From: Psychrobacillus sp. INOP01
Lineage (GTDB): Bacteria; Bacillota; Bacilli; Bacillales_A; Planococcaceae
Length of the DNA: 64,000 bases
NCBI RefSeq assembly: GCF_018140925.1
Contig: NZ_CP073315.1
Location: 1,612,001-1,676,000, forward strand
Reading direction: 5' to 3'
The position numbers and the translations under genes were made by a program. The notes beneath the pieces are model-generated. The model did no database searches. It was not told the DNA's origin and saw only the letters and a list, made by a program, of their open reading frames with translations. How positions within the stretch are numbered: the first letter of the stretch is position 1; each line of letters opens with the position of its first letter. Below, one piece after another: positions 12,242 through 21,009 of the stretch.

Positions 12242-12592
12242 TTAAAATTTAACGATCCCTAAGCTAATCCCTAATGCATGATCCACATTTTCCATCACGT
12301 CTACGTCTAGGTGGGTGATTTTATCCGTGAGTCGAGATTTATCAATTGTTCTTAACTGTTCCAATAAAATAACCGAATCACGTTCAAAATCATATTCTTT
12401 TGCATTTATCTCTACATGCGTTGGTAATTTTGCCTTTTGAATTTGAGCTGTGATAGCTGCCACAATGACAGTTGGACTGAATCTATTACCGATATCATTT
12501 TGTATCACCAAAACGGGTCTGGTTCCACCTTGCTCAGACCCGATTACTGGTGATAAATCCGCAAAAAAAACGTCTCCACGTTTTACGATCAA
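12242..12592 (-). CDS. ndoA: EndoA/MazF-type mRNA interferase toxin
   Basis: This MazF/PemK-family endoribonuclease begins [16 protein letters not shown] and contains [15 protein letters not shown]. It is very close to B. subtilis EndoA, which cuts RNA at U^ACAU (established). I place the start at TTG 12592 because GGAGG lies eight bases upstream; a GTG five codons earlier would use up the ribosome site. That gives 116 residues, the usual length. It sits four bases after the antitoxin stop. Confidence 0.95.
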   Translation of the reverse strand: MIVKRGDVFFADLSPVIGSEQGGTRPVLVIQNDIGNRFSPTVIVAAITAQIQKAKLPTHVEINAKEYDFERDSVILLEQLRTIDKSRLTDKITHLDVDVMENVDHALGISLGIVKF

Positions 12593-12596
12593 ATTT

Positions 12597-12878
12597 TCAT
12601 CCTCCACTTACGAGTCGCTCTGTTGTATGTTGAGCTTCGTATTCTGCATGTAAACACTCCGTACAAATGGATAGATTTATATGAGACATCTCAACATAGC
12701 CCTTCATCATCGCTTCTCTTATAAGATTTGCCTGACCATTTTTTATATATTCATTTGCTTGGACACGAACGAAACTTTCTACGCCAGTTAATGATTGTTT
12801 TACGGTTTTTACTCCTTCATTAACCAATTGATGTGGAAGCTGAATAATCGCTTCCTTTTTCTTTTTATCACTTACCAC
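12597..12878 (-). CDS. ndoAI: EndoAI antitoxin (ribbon-helix-helix type)
   Basis: This protein binds and neutralises EndoA and precedes it in the same transcript. The C-terminal half ([17 protein letters not shown]...TTERLVSGG) resembles B. subtilis EndoAI as I remember it. The N-terminal DNA-binding half ([20 protein letters not shown]) is much more divergent. The start at GTG 12878 is set by GGAGG eight bases upstream and gives 93 residues; a TTG at 12896 would overlap the ribosome site. Confidence 0.88.
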   Translation of the reverse strand: MVSDKKKKEAIIQLPHQLVNEGVKTVKQSLTGVESFVRVQANEYIKNGQANLIREAMMKGYVEMSHINLSICTECLHAEYEAQHTTERLVSGG

Positions 12879-13011
12879 AGCAAACACCTCCGACAAAACA
12901 TTTCCCTATATGACAATATACTTCATCTTACCATTTCTCAAGATGAAATAAAAGACATTACGAGAAATGGTTAGACAAATTATGCATATATTCTTAAATT
13001 TTGTCGAAAGT

Positions 13012-14118
13012 TTATTTGCTATATATTCTAGGGATTCTATTGGAAAATGTGCAGCAAACTTCATATGGGATAGTTTGCAGTGCTTCAGCCCATTCTTCTA
13101 TAAGGATCTCCTCTGTTTCTTGTTTACCTATTAATACAACTTTTTCACCAATCTTCACTTTTTCATCGAGACGAACCATGCATTGATCCATACAAATTTT
13201 CCCGACGATTGGCATCTTTTTTCCTTTTATCAATACAGATTGATTGTGTAGTTTTCTTAATAAGCCATCTGCATAACCAATCGGAATTGTTGCAATCCAC
13301 TCATCTGATGGAGCTACATATGTAGCTCCGTAACCAATGGTAGAGCCCTTTGGAACCTTTTTTACATGCGCAACCTCCGTGTGCAACGTAAGTGCTTTTT
13401 CTAACGGAAATGGAAGTTCCCCATTAACCCAAGGGGATGGTGATATCCCATACATAGATATACCAAAACGCACAGCATTCCAGTGTTGCTCAGGATGTAT
13501 CAAAGCCGTTGCACTATTAGAGGTGTGTACTAGGGTAGGTCTTTGCTCAAATACATTTAATAACTTTTCAAATCTTGTAACTTGTTGTTGGAATAGTGTT
13601 TGTTCTTCCTCATCCGCGGTTGCAAAATGCGTGAAAACGCCCGTAATATGCAACCAATTTCTTTCACGAATGAAAGCAAGTGCCTGCTGTAGCTCTGTTT
13701 CTTCCGTAAAACCAATTCTGCCCATACCGCTATCAATCTTTATATGCAGCTTCAAAGGACTTTGGAAATTCCGAGTAGCATTTAGCCAATCATATGAATA
13801 TGCTGTAAGTGTAATGTTCTGTTTGGAAGCCTCCTCCAAGAAAGAGAGCGGGGATGTACCTAGTAAAAGTATATCCGCTTGAATACCCGCTTCCCTTAAG
13901 CGCAATGCCTCTTCCGGCGTGGCAACCGCCAAGAGAATGGCTCCTGCTTTTAATGCAGCTCGCGCAACAGCAATATCTCCATGGCCGTACCCATTTGCCT
14001 TAACTACTGCAATCACTTCTGTATGTGCTGGAAGTGTTTCCTTGAGTCGTTTTATATTATCTTGTATGGCTTGTAAATTTACCTTGATGAATGTAGGTCG
14101 GTAATGCTCTTGCGACAT
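13012..14118 (-). CDS. alr: Alanine racemase
   Basis: This 368-residue PLP enzyme (fold type III) interconverts L- and D-alanine for peptidoglycan. The PLP lysine is Lys40 in AVVKANGYGHG; the catalytic tyrosine lies in the motif IPIGYADG. The length is normal for Bacillales Alr. The ATG has AGAGGG upstream. It lies between the ydcC-like lipoprotein gene and the ndoAI-ndoA pair, as dal/alrA does in B. subtilis, and its D-Ala feeds the Ddl encoded at 23.2 kb. Confidence 0.96.
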   Translation of the reverse strand: MSQEHYRPTFIKVNLQAIQDNIKRLKETLPAHTEVIAVVKANGYGHGDIAVARAALKAGAILLAVATPEEALRLREAGIQADILLLGTSPLSFLEEASKQNITLTAYSYDWLNATRNFQSPLKLHIKIDSGMGRIGFTEETELQQALAFIRERNWLHITGVFTHFATADEEEQTLFQQQVTRFEKLLNVFEQRPTLVHTSNSATALIHPEQHWNAVRFGISMYGISPSPWVNGELPFPLEKALTLHTEVAHVKKVPKGSTIGYGATYVAPSDEWIATIPIGYADGLLRKLHNQSVLIKGKKMPIVGKICMDQCMVRLDEKVKIGEKVVLIGKQETEEILIEEWAEALQTIPYEVCCTFSNRIPRIYSK

Positions 14119-14184
14119 ATAGTTCCCTCTTTTAATCAGTTTAAATCGATTATCCTACTAGTGTAATGAAGTAGTCAACCCTAA

Positions 14185-15210
14185 TCACTTTAAACCACCA
14201 GTAGTCATTGATGCCGCAACTTCAATCATTTCTTCTTTTGTTAAAGTAGAAGAAGCAATAAAGAATGACATTCCGTCTTGTTCCCAAGAAAGAGATTGGT
14301 CTGTTATCGCACCAATTGCAACTCCTAGATCAACTGGATCTCCAGGTGAAAATACAGGAATGATAGAAGAATCGCCTTGTTCACTACGATGTTGAATAAT
14401 TGTAAATTCTTTGTCTCCGCTATAGGTTAAAATAATTCTTTTTTCTCCGTCGACTTCCATTACTTTTTCATCAATGTTATGCACTTGATCCCATTTTAAC
14501 ATTGGATAATACGTTTCAAATTCAGCATCATCGATCTCCGCTGATGTCTCTACTGTTTCTTCCGTGCCTTCTGCTTTACCAGTAGGTTTTTGTTCAATCT
14601 TATATTCCGCTGCTGCACGTGTTTTTCCTAGCGATACTTTGTTGAATTTAATGTGAATTTGTTCTTCTTTGTTTTCATTCATGATAGAAACATCTGTTGG
14701 TAGTAATGTCTTTTTATTTATATAAATTTTTTGATGCGGCAGCATGTTTTTATGATTATTACTAGTTTTTGTTTCAAAGACATAATTGTCTCCTTCTTCT
14801 TTGAAGGTTGCTGTTTTATCTTTTTTGATGTCGTTAGCTAGCGAACCGATCAAATATGCTTGGCTATTTTCAGTTGGCCATTTGCTTTGAAACTTATACG
14901 TTTTGTTTAGTGCTGGTGTTACGACAAATACGCCTTCTGTGTTACGAATTATCATTTGCGTATTCTCAGCATTTGTATCCGACACCTCTACTCGGTAAAA
15001 ATCTGGTTTAGTATGCCAAACTTCCACACCGTACACTCTTGGTTCATCCCCAGTCAAGATGCTCATCTCAGCTGTGAGTTCATATCCCTTTGTATCCACC
15101 CACTTGTTACTTAGTTTTTTCACAACGTCTTCTTTCGAATCGGCTCCACATGCAGATAGTACTAAGATTGTTACAAATAAAAATAATAGTTTAGCCACTC
15201 GGCTCTTCAA
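14185..15210 (-). CDS. ydcC: LolA-like lipoprotein, YdcC type
   Basis: This 341-residue protein has a lipoprotein signal peptide with lipobox LSAC (Cys at about residue 21), followed by a beta-rich domain of the LolA/LppX-like outer-membrane-carrier fold seen in YdcC-type proteins. It is predicted to be anchored on the outside of the membrane. The start is TTG with AAGGA eight bases upstream. It lies in the acpS-ydcC-alr order known from B. subtilis, where ydcC has been linked to sporulation. The molecular function is unknown. Confidence 0.88.
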   Translation of the reverse strand: MKSRVAKLLFLFVTILVLSACGADSKEDVVKKLSNKWVDTKGYELTAEMSILTGDEPRVYGVEVWHTKPDFYRVEVSDTNAENTQMIIRNTEGVFVVTPALNKTYKFQSKWPTENSQAYLIGSLANDIKKDKTATFKEEGDNYVFETKTSNNHKNMLPHQKIYINKKTLLPTDVSIMNENKEEQIHIKFNKVSLGKTRAAAEYKIEQKPTGKAEGTEETVETSAEIDDAEFETYYPMLKWDQVHNIDEKVMEVDGEKRIILTYSGDKEFTIIQHRSEQGDSSIIPVFSPGDPVDLGVAIGAITDQSLSWEQDGMSFFIASSTLTKEEMIEVAASMTTGGLK

Positions 15211-15268
15211 TCAGTCCATCCTTTCTATTATCACTGCGTTCATTCATTGTATGTAGATGGACGACCGG

Positions 15269-15622
15269 TTATGATTGTAGAATTACCTGAGCAGCCGCAT
15301 AAACTTTTGTATGAGTTATAGAAACAAATCCATTAACTTCTATTCCCTTAAAATACAGGATTGGCTTACCAGAAGGTTCTTTAAGAATTTCAATGTCTTG
15401 AAAACTGCAATCTTTCCCTATTCCAGTTCCTCGCGCTTTAGAAAATGCTTCTTTTGCTGCAAATCTTCCTGCTAAATATTCTATTTGTCTTGCCTCTGAT
15501 AATTCGTTTAATTGAACTCTTTCTTTGTCGGTAAGTATACGCTCTTCAAATTTACGTGTTTTAGCTTGAATTAATTTTATTCTTTCTATTTCAGTTATAT
15601 CTAATCCTATTCCAGTAATCAC
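15269..15622 (-). CDS. acpS: Holo-[acyl-carrier-protein] synthase
   Basis: This 117-residue AcpS transfers 4'-phosphopantetheine from CoA to apo-ACP. The magnesium ligands are in GIGLDITEIERI (Asp8) and GRFAAKEAFSKA. The start is GTG with AAGGAG eight bases upstream. It is divergent from the rhomboid gene, with only ~70 bp for both promoters. Confidence 0.95.
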   Translation of the reverse strand: MITGIGLDITEIERIKLIQAKTRKFEERILTDKERVQLNELSEARQIEYLAGRFAAKEAFSKARGTGIGKDCSFQDIEILKEPSGKPILYFKGIEVNGFVSITHTKVYAAAQVILQS

Positions 15623-15690
15623 GAATGTTTCTCCTTTCCAAATATCCTTCTTACAGGATATACTATTAGTAGAAAACTTGAGGTGAAATA

Positions 15691-16317
15691 ATGTTTAGTA
15701 GAACAGAAAATTTTAAACAATACATAAAACTATATCCAGTTGTTTCTTCACTGCTCGCATTAAATATAGTTATTCACTTGTTAACTTTGGTTCCAATACT
15801 TGGATCGCAACTTTTTAATTTTGGCGTTCATTTCAACTTATTAATCAGTGAGGGGGAATACTGGCGTTTACTAACTCCTATATTCTTGCACGCTAACTTT
15901 GCTCATTTATTATTTAATATGTTTTCTTTATACATATTTGGACCAGAGTTGGAGCAATTAGCTGGGAAAGCTCGTTTCCTTACTATCTATATACTAGCGG
16001 GATTAGTCGGTAATATTGCCACATACTTACTGCAGGACTGGAATTATACGAGTGTCGGGGCTAGTGGCGCGATTTATGGTATATTCGGTGCTTTTGGGGC
16101 TTTAGTATATTATACGAGAAATTTCATGCCACAGCTAAAACAAATCATTATTCCGATTATTGTCATTGGTGTCATTATGACATTCTTACAGCCACAGATT
16201 AATGTTACTGCCCATATTGCAGGGTTAATAACCGGTTTTATACTTGGAATGGTTTACTTCCACCCAAAACGGATTGCCGCATGGAAAAAACGTAAACGTA
16301 AGCTTAAATCTGTGTAA
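15691..16317 (+). CDS. ydcA: Rhomboid-family intramembrane serine protease
   Basis: This 208-residue protein has six predicted membrane segments and the rhomboid catalytic pair: Ser125 in GASGAIYG and His175 in TAHIAG, with the oxyanion-region motif HLLFN (His72, Asn76). It is shorter than YqgP-type rhomboids and resembles YdcA. Substrates are unknown. It is the only plus-strand gene in the conserved block. Confidence 0.93.
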   Translation: MFSRTENFKQYIKLYPVVSSLLALNIVIHLLTLVPILGSQLFNFGVHFNLLISEGEYWRLLTPIFLHANFAHLLFNMFSLYIFGPELEQLAGKARFLTIYILAGLVGNIATYLLQDWNYTSVGASGAIYGIFGAFGALVYYTRNFMPQLKQIIIPIIVIGVIMTFLQPQINVTAHIAGLITGFILGMVYFHPKRIAAWKKRKRKLKSV

Positions 16318-16325
16318 CATAATAG

Positions 16326-16356
16326 AGACCGGGCAAAAAAGATGCCCGGTCCTTTT
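16326..16356 (+). terminator. Intrinsic terminator of the rhomboid gene
   Basis: The stem GACCGGGC/GCCCGGTC is followed by CTTTT. A similar hairpin follows the MFS gene at 47,055. Confidence 0.8.
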
Positions 16357-16364
16357 AGTTCAAA

Positions 16365-16895
16365 ACTTGTTTCTAGCGTTTTCAGTAGGCTCTGAACAGA
16401 CTTTTGGCTACATTATTATCGATTGATTTTTTGGAGTTGCTGGTCGTGACTAACGTCACGACCAGCAACTCTTTTCTCGGTAATCTTATCGCGTTGTCTG
16501 TCCGTCGCCCTCCTACAACTTTAGGAACTGGTTTAGTGCATTCTTATCTAATGAAAGAAACGATACTTTCTAATCCATAAGATAAGCTCACGAAGATGCA
16601 ATTTCGTTCGCTATTTCGCTTCTTTATTTGGTAAACACTTACTATTCCTTTATATTTCCACTTCTAATTCAGATAGCTATTACAGGAGATCTAATCCTAT
16701 TATCTTAGCGATAAGCTATGCTAATTCCTCCCGATAGGTACTAATCACTTTATTAATTGAAGTGAAAGGCGACGACTCCGGAGGGATCATTGAGACTGAC
16801 GGAACTTCACAACGAAAGCGAAGCGGCGGTGAAGGTTCATCGCTCACACCTCAGAAAGCGTCCGCCTGAAACGGAAATCAATACACTTTCTAATC
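16365..16895 (+). repeat. Composite intergenic repeat, copy 1 (~530 bp)
   Basis: This near full-length copy of a repeat also occurs at 47,745-48,345, with partial copies at 42,093 and 63,195. Its parts, in order, are: a left end TTTCTAGCGTTTTCAGTAGG; a 17-bp perfect hairpin with TAAC loop at 16434-16471 followed by CTCTTTTCTCGGTAATCTTAT; a middle block containing AAGATGCAATTTCGTTCGCT; and a right module with GGCGACGACTCCGGAGGGAT and GCGTCCGCCTGAAACGGAAA. The outer ends form an imperfect inverted repeat (CGTTTTCAG with CTGAAACG). No protein is encoded. Confidence 0.85.
16434..16471 (+). other. Conserved hairpin of composite repeat, copy 1
   Basis: A 17-bp perfect stem (GAGTTGCTGGTCGTGAC with its complement) closes a TAAC loop and is followed by CTCTTTTCTC. 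The stem sequence differs from the copies at 42,159 and 47,819, yet the 47,819 stem is also perfect. Confidence 0.85.
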
Positions 16896-16902
16896 TTCAA
16901 AA

Positions 16903-16936
16903 AAGAACAGCCACTACAAAGGCTGTTCTTTTTCTA
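16903..16936 (-). terminator. Intrinsic terminator of ydbS-ydbT
   Basis: The minus strand has the stem GAACAGCC/GGCTGTTC followed by TTTTTTGAAG. The 5' arm lies in the last codons of ydbT. A T-rich tract on both sides would let it act in both directions. Confidence 0.85.
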
Positions 16937-18422
16937 TATCTATAGGTTCTATTCTAGCTGGTTCATACCATTCCATTAGACTTTCTGCATCAGTTTTTTC
17001 AATATGCTGGATAGTAGTAGCCGATCCAGACACACCAGACTTGATAGTAGTCATAATAGAAGAAACGTCTGCTTTTTTTTGAAAATACGTAGTACGTTCT
17101 GTCATTGCCTGAATACGTTTCTTTTCCATCCATATAGATACTCTACTAAATAGGCGATACTGCACAACTAGCTGTTTTTCATCCATCCAAAATCCAGCAG
17201 TCTTGTGCTGCCATGCCCCAAATAGAAAGCTTAGCGGAAATAGTAATAGAGAGAACAATCCAAACGGATAAAAGAAATAACTAACAACTGCCGCCACTGG
17301 TATCATCCACAAGAAATCTAAACGATAGAAAAACTTTCTAGAGCGCTTCGGAACTCGTGTAAAACTAGGTTCAAAGTCGTAATTAGGAAAGATTTGAACG
17401 AGAATAGGATTAATTTGGTCCTTTTTAATAAGAGGGATTAATCTAATTTTCTCGTCCTTCTCAGCTAAAGACCCCCCAGCACTGTCAACGATGACTGTCG
17501 CGTGCCCTGTAAGCTGACGTAGCGGATTTTCTACAATACGTACTCCTTGTATACGAGATAAAGGAATTGTAATCTTTTTCTTTTCGAGTAATCCTCTAGT
17601 TATTATGATTTCCTCATCTTCTACCCGAATAGTAAACTCATAGTAATTAATAAAAGTAATCGCCACTGATACAATCCAAGCAACAAGTAGTACAAAGAAT
17701 ACAGATAAAGCGATTAAGAGCGCCCCAAACCTGATAAACATAATAATTTCATTATAAATAGTTTCGTATGGGATTAATTCCGAGAATTGCGAGACAAACA
17801 CAGCTAAACCCGAGAAAAAGACACCTACTCCCCCAGATGTACTAGCGAGAATGAGTAAGTCCTTTTGTGACATACGGAACAAAGGCTTTCGTTGTTCTAT
17901 TACCTGATCTTCTAGTTGAAGCGTTTCATCAAGCATATCTGATTGCTTATTTTTGGCGAAATTCATTTCTTTTTTTATTTGTTCGGCTGCTTCTTTGGAA
18001 ATTGCTGTCAATTCTGCATCCGCCTCTTTAGTTGCTCCCCCACCAGCCGTTTCTACCTTCACCTTTACTAACCCGAATGGTCTATGAAAGATACCCTCCG
18101 TGTAATTTAAGCTTTGAATGCGCTCAAATGGGATATATCTTTTTTTCTTCACGAAAAGACCATATTCAATGCGGAGCTCTTCCTCTTCGAACCAGTAACG
18201 AAATCTTTTCCATTTAATAATTCCGCTAACCAACATTGCGACTAATACTACTGCATAAATAATATAGATTATATAGGAGCTCCAGCCATCAGAGTCCCTA
18301 CCTCCTCCAAATCCATTTACTGCAATGACTACAACTAATGGAACAATCATTTCTTTTAATACTTTTACAAAGTTAATAACTGCAGATATAGGATGTAAAG
18401 TAAATTTTTCTTTAGACATCAT
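16914..18422 (-). CDS. ydbT: PH-domain (bPH2) membrane protein, YdbT type
   Basis: This ~502-residue protein has repeated units of paired membrane segments followed by bacterial PH-like (DUF304/bPH2) domains; FVKKKRYIPFERIQSLNYTE, LLEKKKITIPLSRIQGVRIV and RVSIWMEKKRIQAMTE mark three of them. The start ATG at 18422 overlaps the ydbS stop by about 11 bp. B. subtilis YdbS and YdbT are paired membrane proteins reported to give resistance to some bacteriocins such as amylocyclicin. That link comes from memory of the family, not from this sequence. Confidence 0.88.
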   Translation of the reverse strand: MMSKEKFTLHPISAVINFVKVLKEMIVPLVVVIAVNGFGGGRDSDGWSSYIIYIIYAVVLVAMLVSGIIKWKRFRYWFEEEELRIEYGLFVKKKRYIPFERIQSLNYTEGIFHRPFGLVKVKVETAGGGATKEADAELTAISKEAAEQIKKEMNFAKNKQSDMLDETLQLEDQVIEQRKPLFRMSQKDLLILASTSGGVGVFFSGLAVFVSQFSELIPYETIYNEIIMFIRFGALLIALSVFFVLLVAWIVSVAITFINYYEFTIRVEDEEIIITRGLLEKKKITIPLSRIQGVRIVENPLRQLTGHATVIVDSAGGSLAEKDEKIRLIPLIKKDQINPILVQIFPNYDFEPSFTRVPKRSRKFFYRLDFLWMIPVAAVVSYFFYPFGLFSLLLFPLSFLFGAWQHKTAGFWMDEKQLVVQYRLFSRVSIWMEKKRIQAMTERTTYFQKKADVSSIMTTIKSGVSGSATTIQHIEKTDAESLMEWYEPARIEPIDIEKEQPL

Positions 18423-18891
18423 CTTCCGCCACCCTTGCAAGTACAGAAATTCTGCCTCGAAGTTCATCTGCCTCTGAAGTTATGAGTGCAGGAATTGTAT
18501 GACTAGTTGCAGCAGTCGAAATAGTAATCGACGATAAATCATACTTTCTCAAAATAGGTCCCTGTTCTGTATCTACATGCTGTACACGAACCATTGGCAC
18601 AAGCGTTCTTTTGACGATAAACAAACCATGTTGCAATTCGATTTCTTGTTCACGCACTTCGTATCTCCAACGAGTCCATCTAATTTTCGGAAATAAATAA
18701 ATTAATAAATATCCAACGAGTAATATCACTACTCCATCTACTATGTATAGCCATATATATTCCCCTGTGAAATAATTGATAACCCCTACTCCAATACCTA
18801 CTAGTAAGGCAATTAAGGATTGAAATATTCCATAAATTCTCCATACACGTAACCCTTTTTCAGATAACCGATTGATTGGTTCTTGTCTCAT
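18412..18891 (-). CDS. ydbS: PH-domain membrane protein, YdbS type
   Basis: This 159-residue protein has two adjacent membrane segments (about residues 20-65) and one C-terminal bPH2 domain (FIVKRTLVPMVRVQHVDTEQ). It is translationally coupled to ydbT, and the two probably form one membrane complex. It follows cshA on the same strand, but a terminator and repeat lie between. Confidence 0.88.
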   Translation of the reverse strand: MRQEPINRLSEKGLRVWRIYGIFQSLIALLVGIGVGVINYFTGEYIWLYIVDGVVILLVGYLLIYLFPKIRWTRWRYEVREQEIELQHGLFIVKRTLVPMVRVQHVDTEQGPILRKYDLSSITISTAATSHTIPALITSEADELRGRISVLARVAEDDV

Positions 18892-19019
18892 ATTAACCCC
18901 CCTCTTTCATCATTGTATACGAAACCAACAATAAAATGTTTCAATATATTACAACTTTCTACTAGTCTTCAAAAATGAAGTCCACTTTCTTAATAGCCTA
19001 CAGTTTAGTTTTCCAAAAT

Positions 19020-19061
19020 AAAAAGGATGAGCTTACATTGAAATGTAAGCTCATCCTTTGA
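19020..19061 (-). terminator. Intrinsic terminator of cshA
   Basis: The minus strand has the stem GGATGAGCTTACATT/AATGTAAGCTCATCC followed by TTTTTATTTT. It is separated from the cshA stop by a ~105-bp REP-like repeat. Confidence 0.9.
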
Positions 19062-19066
19062 AATTT

Positions 19067-19172
19067 TGTCCAGTTTCAGCACCTAACCTTGCGAGTCGCT
19101 TCAGAATATTTCGCTAAAGGAAGCCTTTACACGAAATGTCTCAGCGCTTGCATAGGTGCTTACGCTTTTCTT
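19067..19172 (-). repeat. REP-like element of the AAAAGCGTAAGCACC family
   Basis: On the minus strand it begins AAAAGCGTAAGCACCTA right after the cshA stop and ends TAGGTGCTGAAACTGGACA. The GCACCTA and TAGGTGC arms are complementary. A shorter relative with the same ends lies at 43,622-43,670, and a fragment at 42,056-42,080. It sits inside the 3' untranslated region of cshA, ahead of the terminator. Confidence 0.65.
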
Positions 19173-19173
19173 T

Positions 19174-20727
19174 TTAGTTTTCGCTACGTGATGAACGAGT
19201 TCTTGTGCTACGTTGTGTAGAACCATCACGGGGACCACTGCTACGACGTCCGCTTGAACTTGGGCGTGAACCGCCACCTGAACGAGGTCCGCGATCGCTG
19301 CTTCCACCACGACTACCTGATGAACTACGTCCGCCTCCGCCGCTACGGTTACCTTTGTAACCACCGCCGGAACGAGAACCGCCTCCACCACTACGTTCTC
19401 TACGAGCAGGTAGTGGACGTTCTTCAGAAAGAGAAATCGGAGTATCATCCGGTTCTTTCGTCATTGATTTTAAAGCTGCAGCAATTACATCCACTGCTTC
19501 ATATTTCTCAAGCATTTCTTGTGCTAATGGACGGTAATCGCCTAAATCATTTTTGTTTACAATTTCAGATAAAGATTCTACTGCTACACGTTTAAGTCCA
19601 ACTAGAGCTTCATCTGAGCTTGGAGGGATTAAAGCTTCCATACGTTTTTTCGTTGTATTCTCAACGATACGTAAGTATCCCATTTCTCTAGGTGTTACGA
19701 ATGTAGTAGCGATACCACTTTTACCCGCACGACCTGTACGACCGATACGGTGAACATAGCTTTCAGGATCTTGTGGAATATCAAAGTTATATACATGCGT
19801 TACGCCAGAGATATCTAATCCACGTGCAGCTACATCCGTCGCAACAAGAATATCAATTTTATTTGATTTGAATTGTTTTAGTACAGACATACGTTTCGCT
19901 TGGCTTAAATCACCATGAATTCCTTCTGCAAGGTAACCACGAATGCTTAGAGCATGTGCTAATTCGTCAACTCTACGTTTTGTACGACCAAAGATAATCG
20001 CAAGTTCTGGTTGGTGTACATTTAATATTCTTGAAAGAACATCAAATTTTTCACGTTCAGTAGCTTTTACGTAGAACTGTTCAATGTTTTCAACAGTCAT
20101 TTCTTTAGACTTAATCTTTACTTCAACTGGATCTTTCATGAAGCGATCAGCAATTTTACGAATCGGTCCTGGCATTGTAGCAGAGAATAATAATGTTTGG
20201 CGATCAGCAGGAACGCTTTCCAAAATTGTGTTGATATCTTCAATGAATCCCATGTTAAGCATTTCATCTGCTTCGTCTAAGATAAGTGTTTGAACTTGAT
20301 CAAGTTTTAACGTACGACGGTTGATATGGTCAAGAATACGACCAGGTGTCCCTACGATAACTTGTGGTTTGTTTTTAAGTGCACGGATTTGACGGCTAAT
20401 TTCTTGCCCACCGTATACTGATAATAGACGAACCTTTTTGTCATACCCTAATTTGTAAAGCTCTTCCGAAACTTGGATTGCAAGTTCACGTGTTGGAGCG
20501 ATGATTAATGCTTGGATGTTCGGGTTTTTAGTATCAATTTTTTCAATCATAGGGATACCAAATGCAGCAGTTTTACCTGTACCAGTCTGTGCTTGACCGA
20601 TAACGTCGCGTCCACCCATAGCATGTGTAATAGTACCTTCTTGGATTGGTGTTGCTTCTTCAAACCCCATACGTTGTACGGATTTTAATGTAGAAGCGCT
20701 AATATTTAATTCTGAAAAATTTGTCAA
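19174..20727 (-). CDS. cshA: DEAD-box RNA helicase CshA
   Basis: This ~517-residue helicase has all core motifs: Q motif ([12 protein letters not shown]), Walker [25 protein letters not shown], and [13 protein letters not shown]. The C-terminal ~80 residues are rich in Gly, Ser and Arg (RSGGGG, RGGSSD), a flexible RNA-binding tail. The family remodels RNA, helps in cold adaptation and associates with the RNA degradosome (established). The start is TTG 20727 with AAGGAG eight bases upstream; longer frames consume the ribosome site. A leader of about 275 nt with hairpins precedes it. Confidence 0.96.
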   Translation of the reverse strand: MTNFSELNISASTLKSVQRMGFEEATPIQEGTITHAMGGRDVIGQAQTGTGKTAAFGIPMIEKIDTKNPNIQALIIAPTRELAIQVSEELYKLGYDKKVRLLSVYGGQEISRQIRALKNKPQVIVGTPGRILDHINRRTLKLDQVQTLILDEADEMLNMGFIEDINTILESVPADRQTLLFSATMPGPIRKIADRFMKDPVEVKIKSKEMTVENIEQFYVKATEREKFDVLSRILNVHQPELAIIFGRTKRRVDELAHALSIRGYLAEGIHGDLSQAKRMSVLKQFKSNKIDILVATDVAARGLDISGVTHVYNFDIPQDPESYVHRIGRTGRAGKSGIATTFVTPREMGYLRIVENTTKKRMEALIPPSSDEALVGLKRVAVESLSEIVNKNDLGDYRPLAQEMLEKYEAVDVIAAALKSMTKEPDDTPISLSEERPLPARRERSGGGGSRSGGGYKGNRSGGGGRSSSGSRGGSSDRGPRSGGGSRPSSSGRRSSGPRDGSTQRSTRTRSSRSEN

Positions 20728-20872
20728 AATTTTAATCTCCTTTTTGTTCTGTTTTGACAAATGGTTACATTTTCAGATGAAATTGCGGCAAATTCGAGCC
20801 TATACGAGGAACGTTTCCGTTACTTAAAATTCTCTGTGGTTTTAGATCAGAGGGGTCTTATATAAAGGGAAA

Positions 20873-20891
20873 GCCCGGTCTTTTGCCGAGC
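20873..20891 (-). other. Second hairpin in the cshA leader
   Basis: On the minus strand GCTCGG pairs with CCGGGC (one G-U pair) around a seven-base loop, followed by TTTCCC. It lies between the attenuator-like hairpin and the cshA start. Confidence 0.5.
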
Positions 20892-20942
20892 GGTCTGTTA
20901 ATGAGTGATCATGCAATACTACTTCAACAAACCGTTATGTTC

Positions 20943-20976
20943 AAAAAAAAGTACTCTTCAATAAACGCTGAAGAGT
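20943..20976 (-). terminator. Terminator-like hairpin in the cshA leader
   Basis: On the minus strand ACTCTTCA pairs with TGAAGAGT (loop of eight), then AC and eight T residues. It lies about 25 nt downstream of the likely cshA start point. It could attenuate cshA, or simply end the upstream ddl-murF-esterase transcript. Confidence 0.7.
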
Positions 20977-21009
20977 CTTCACACAAAATGTATCCATTGC
21001 TCTAAACGT

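Noticed and set aside
12242-12878. ndoAI-ndoA considered as part of a defence or mobile island
   Set aside because: It sits in the conserved alr-rsb chromosomal context of Bacillales, so it is a core gene pair.
16244-16426. 60-codon frame crossing the rhomboid terminator
   Set aside because: It overlaps the end of the rhomboid gene and runs through its terminator into the repeat.
19101-19448. Val/Ala-rich minus-strand frame overlapping the end of cshA
   Set aside because: It is the Gly/Ser/Arg repeat tail of CshA read in another frame, plus the REP-like element.
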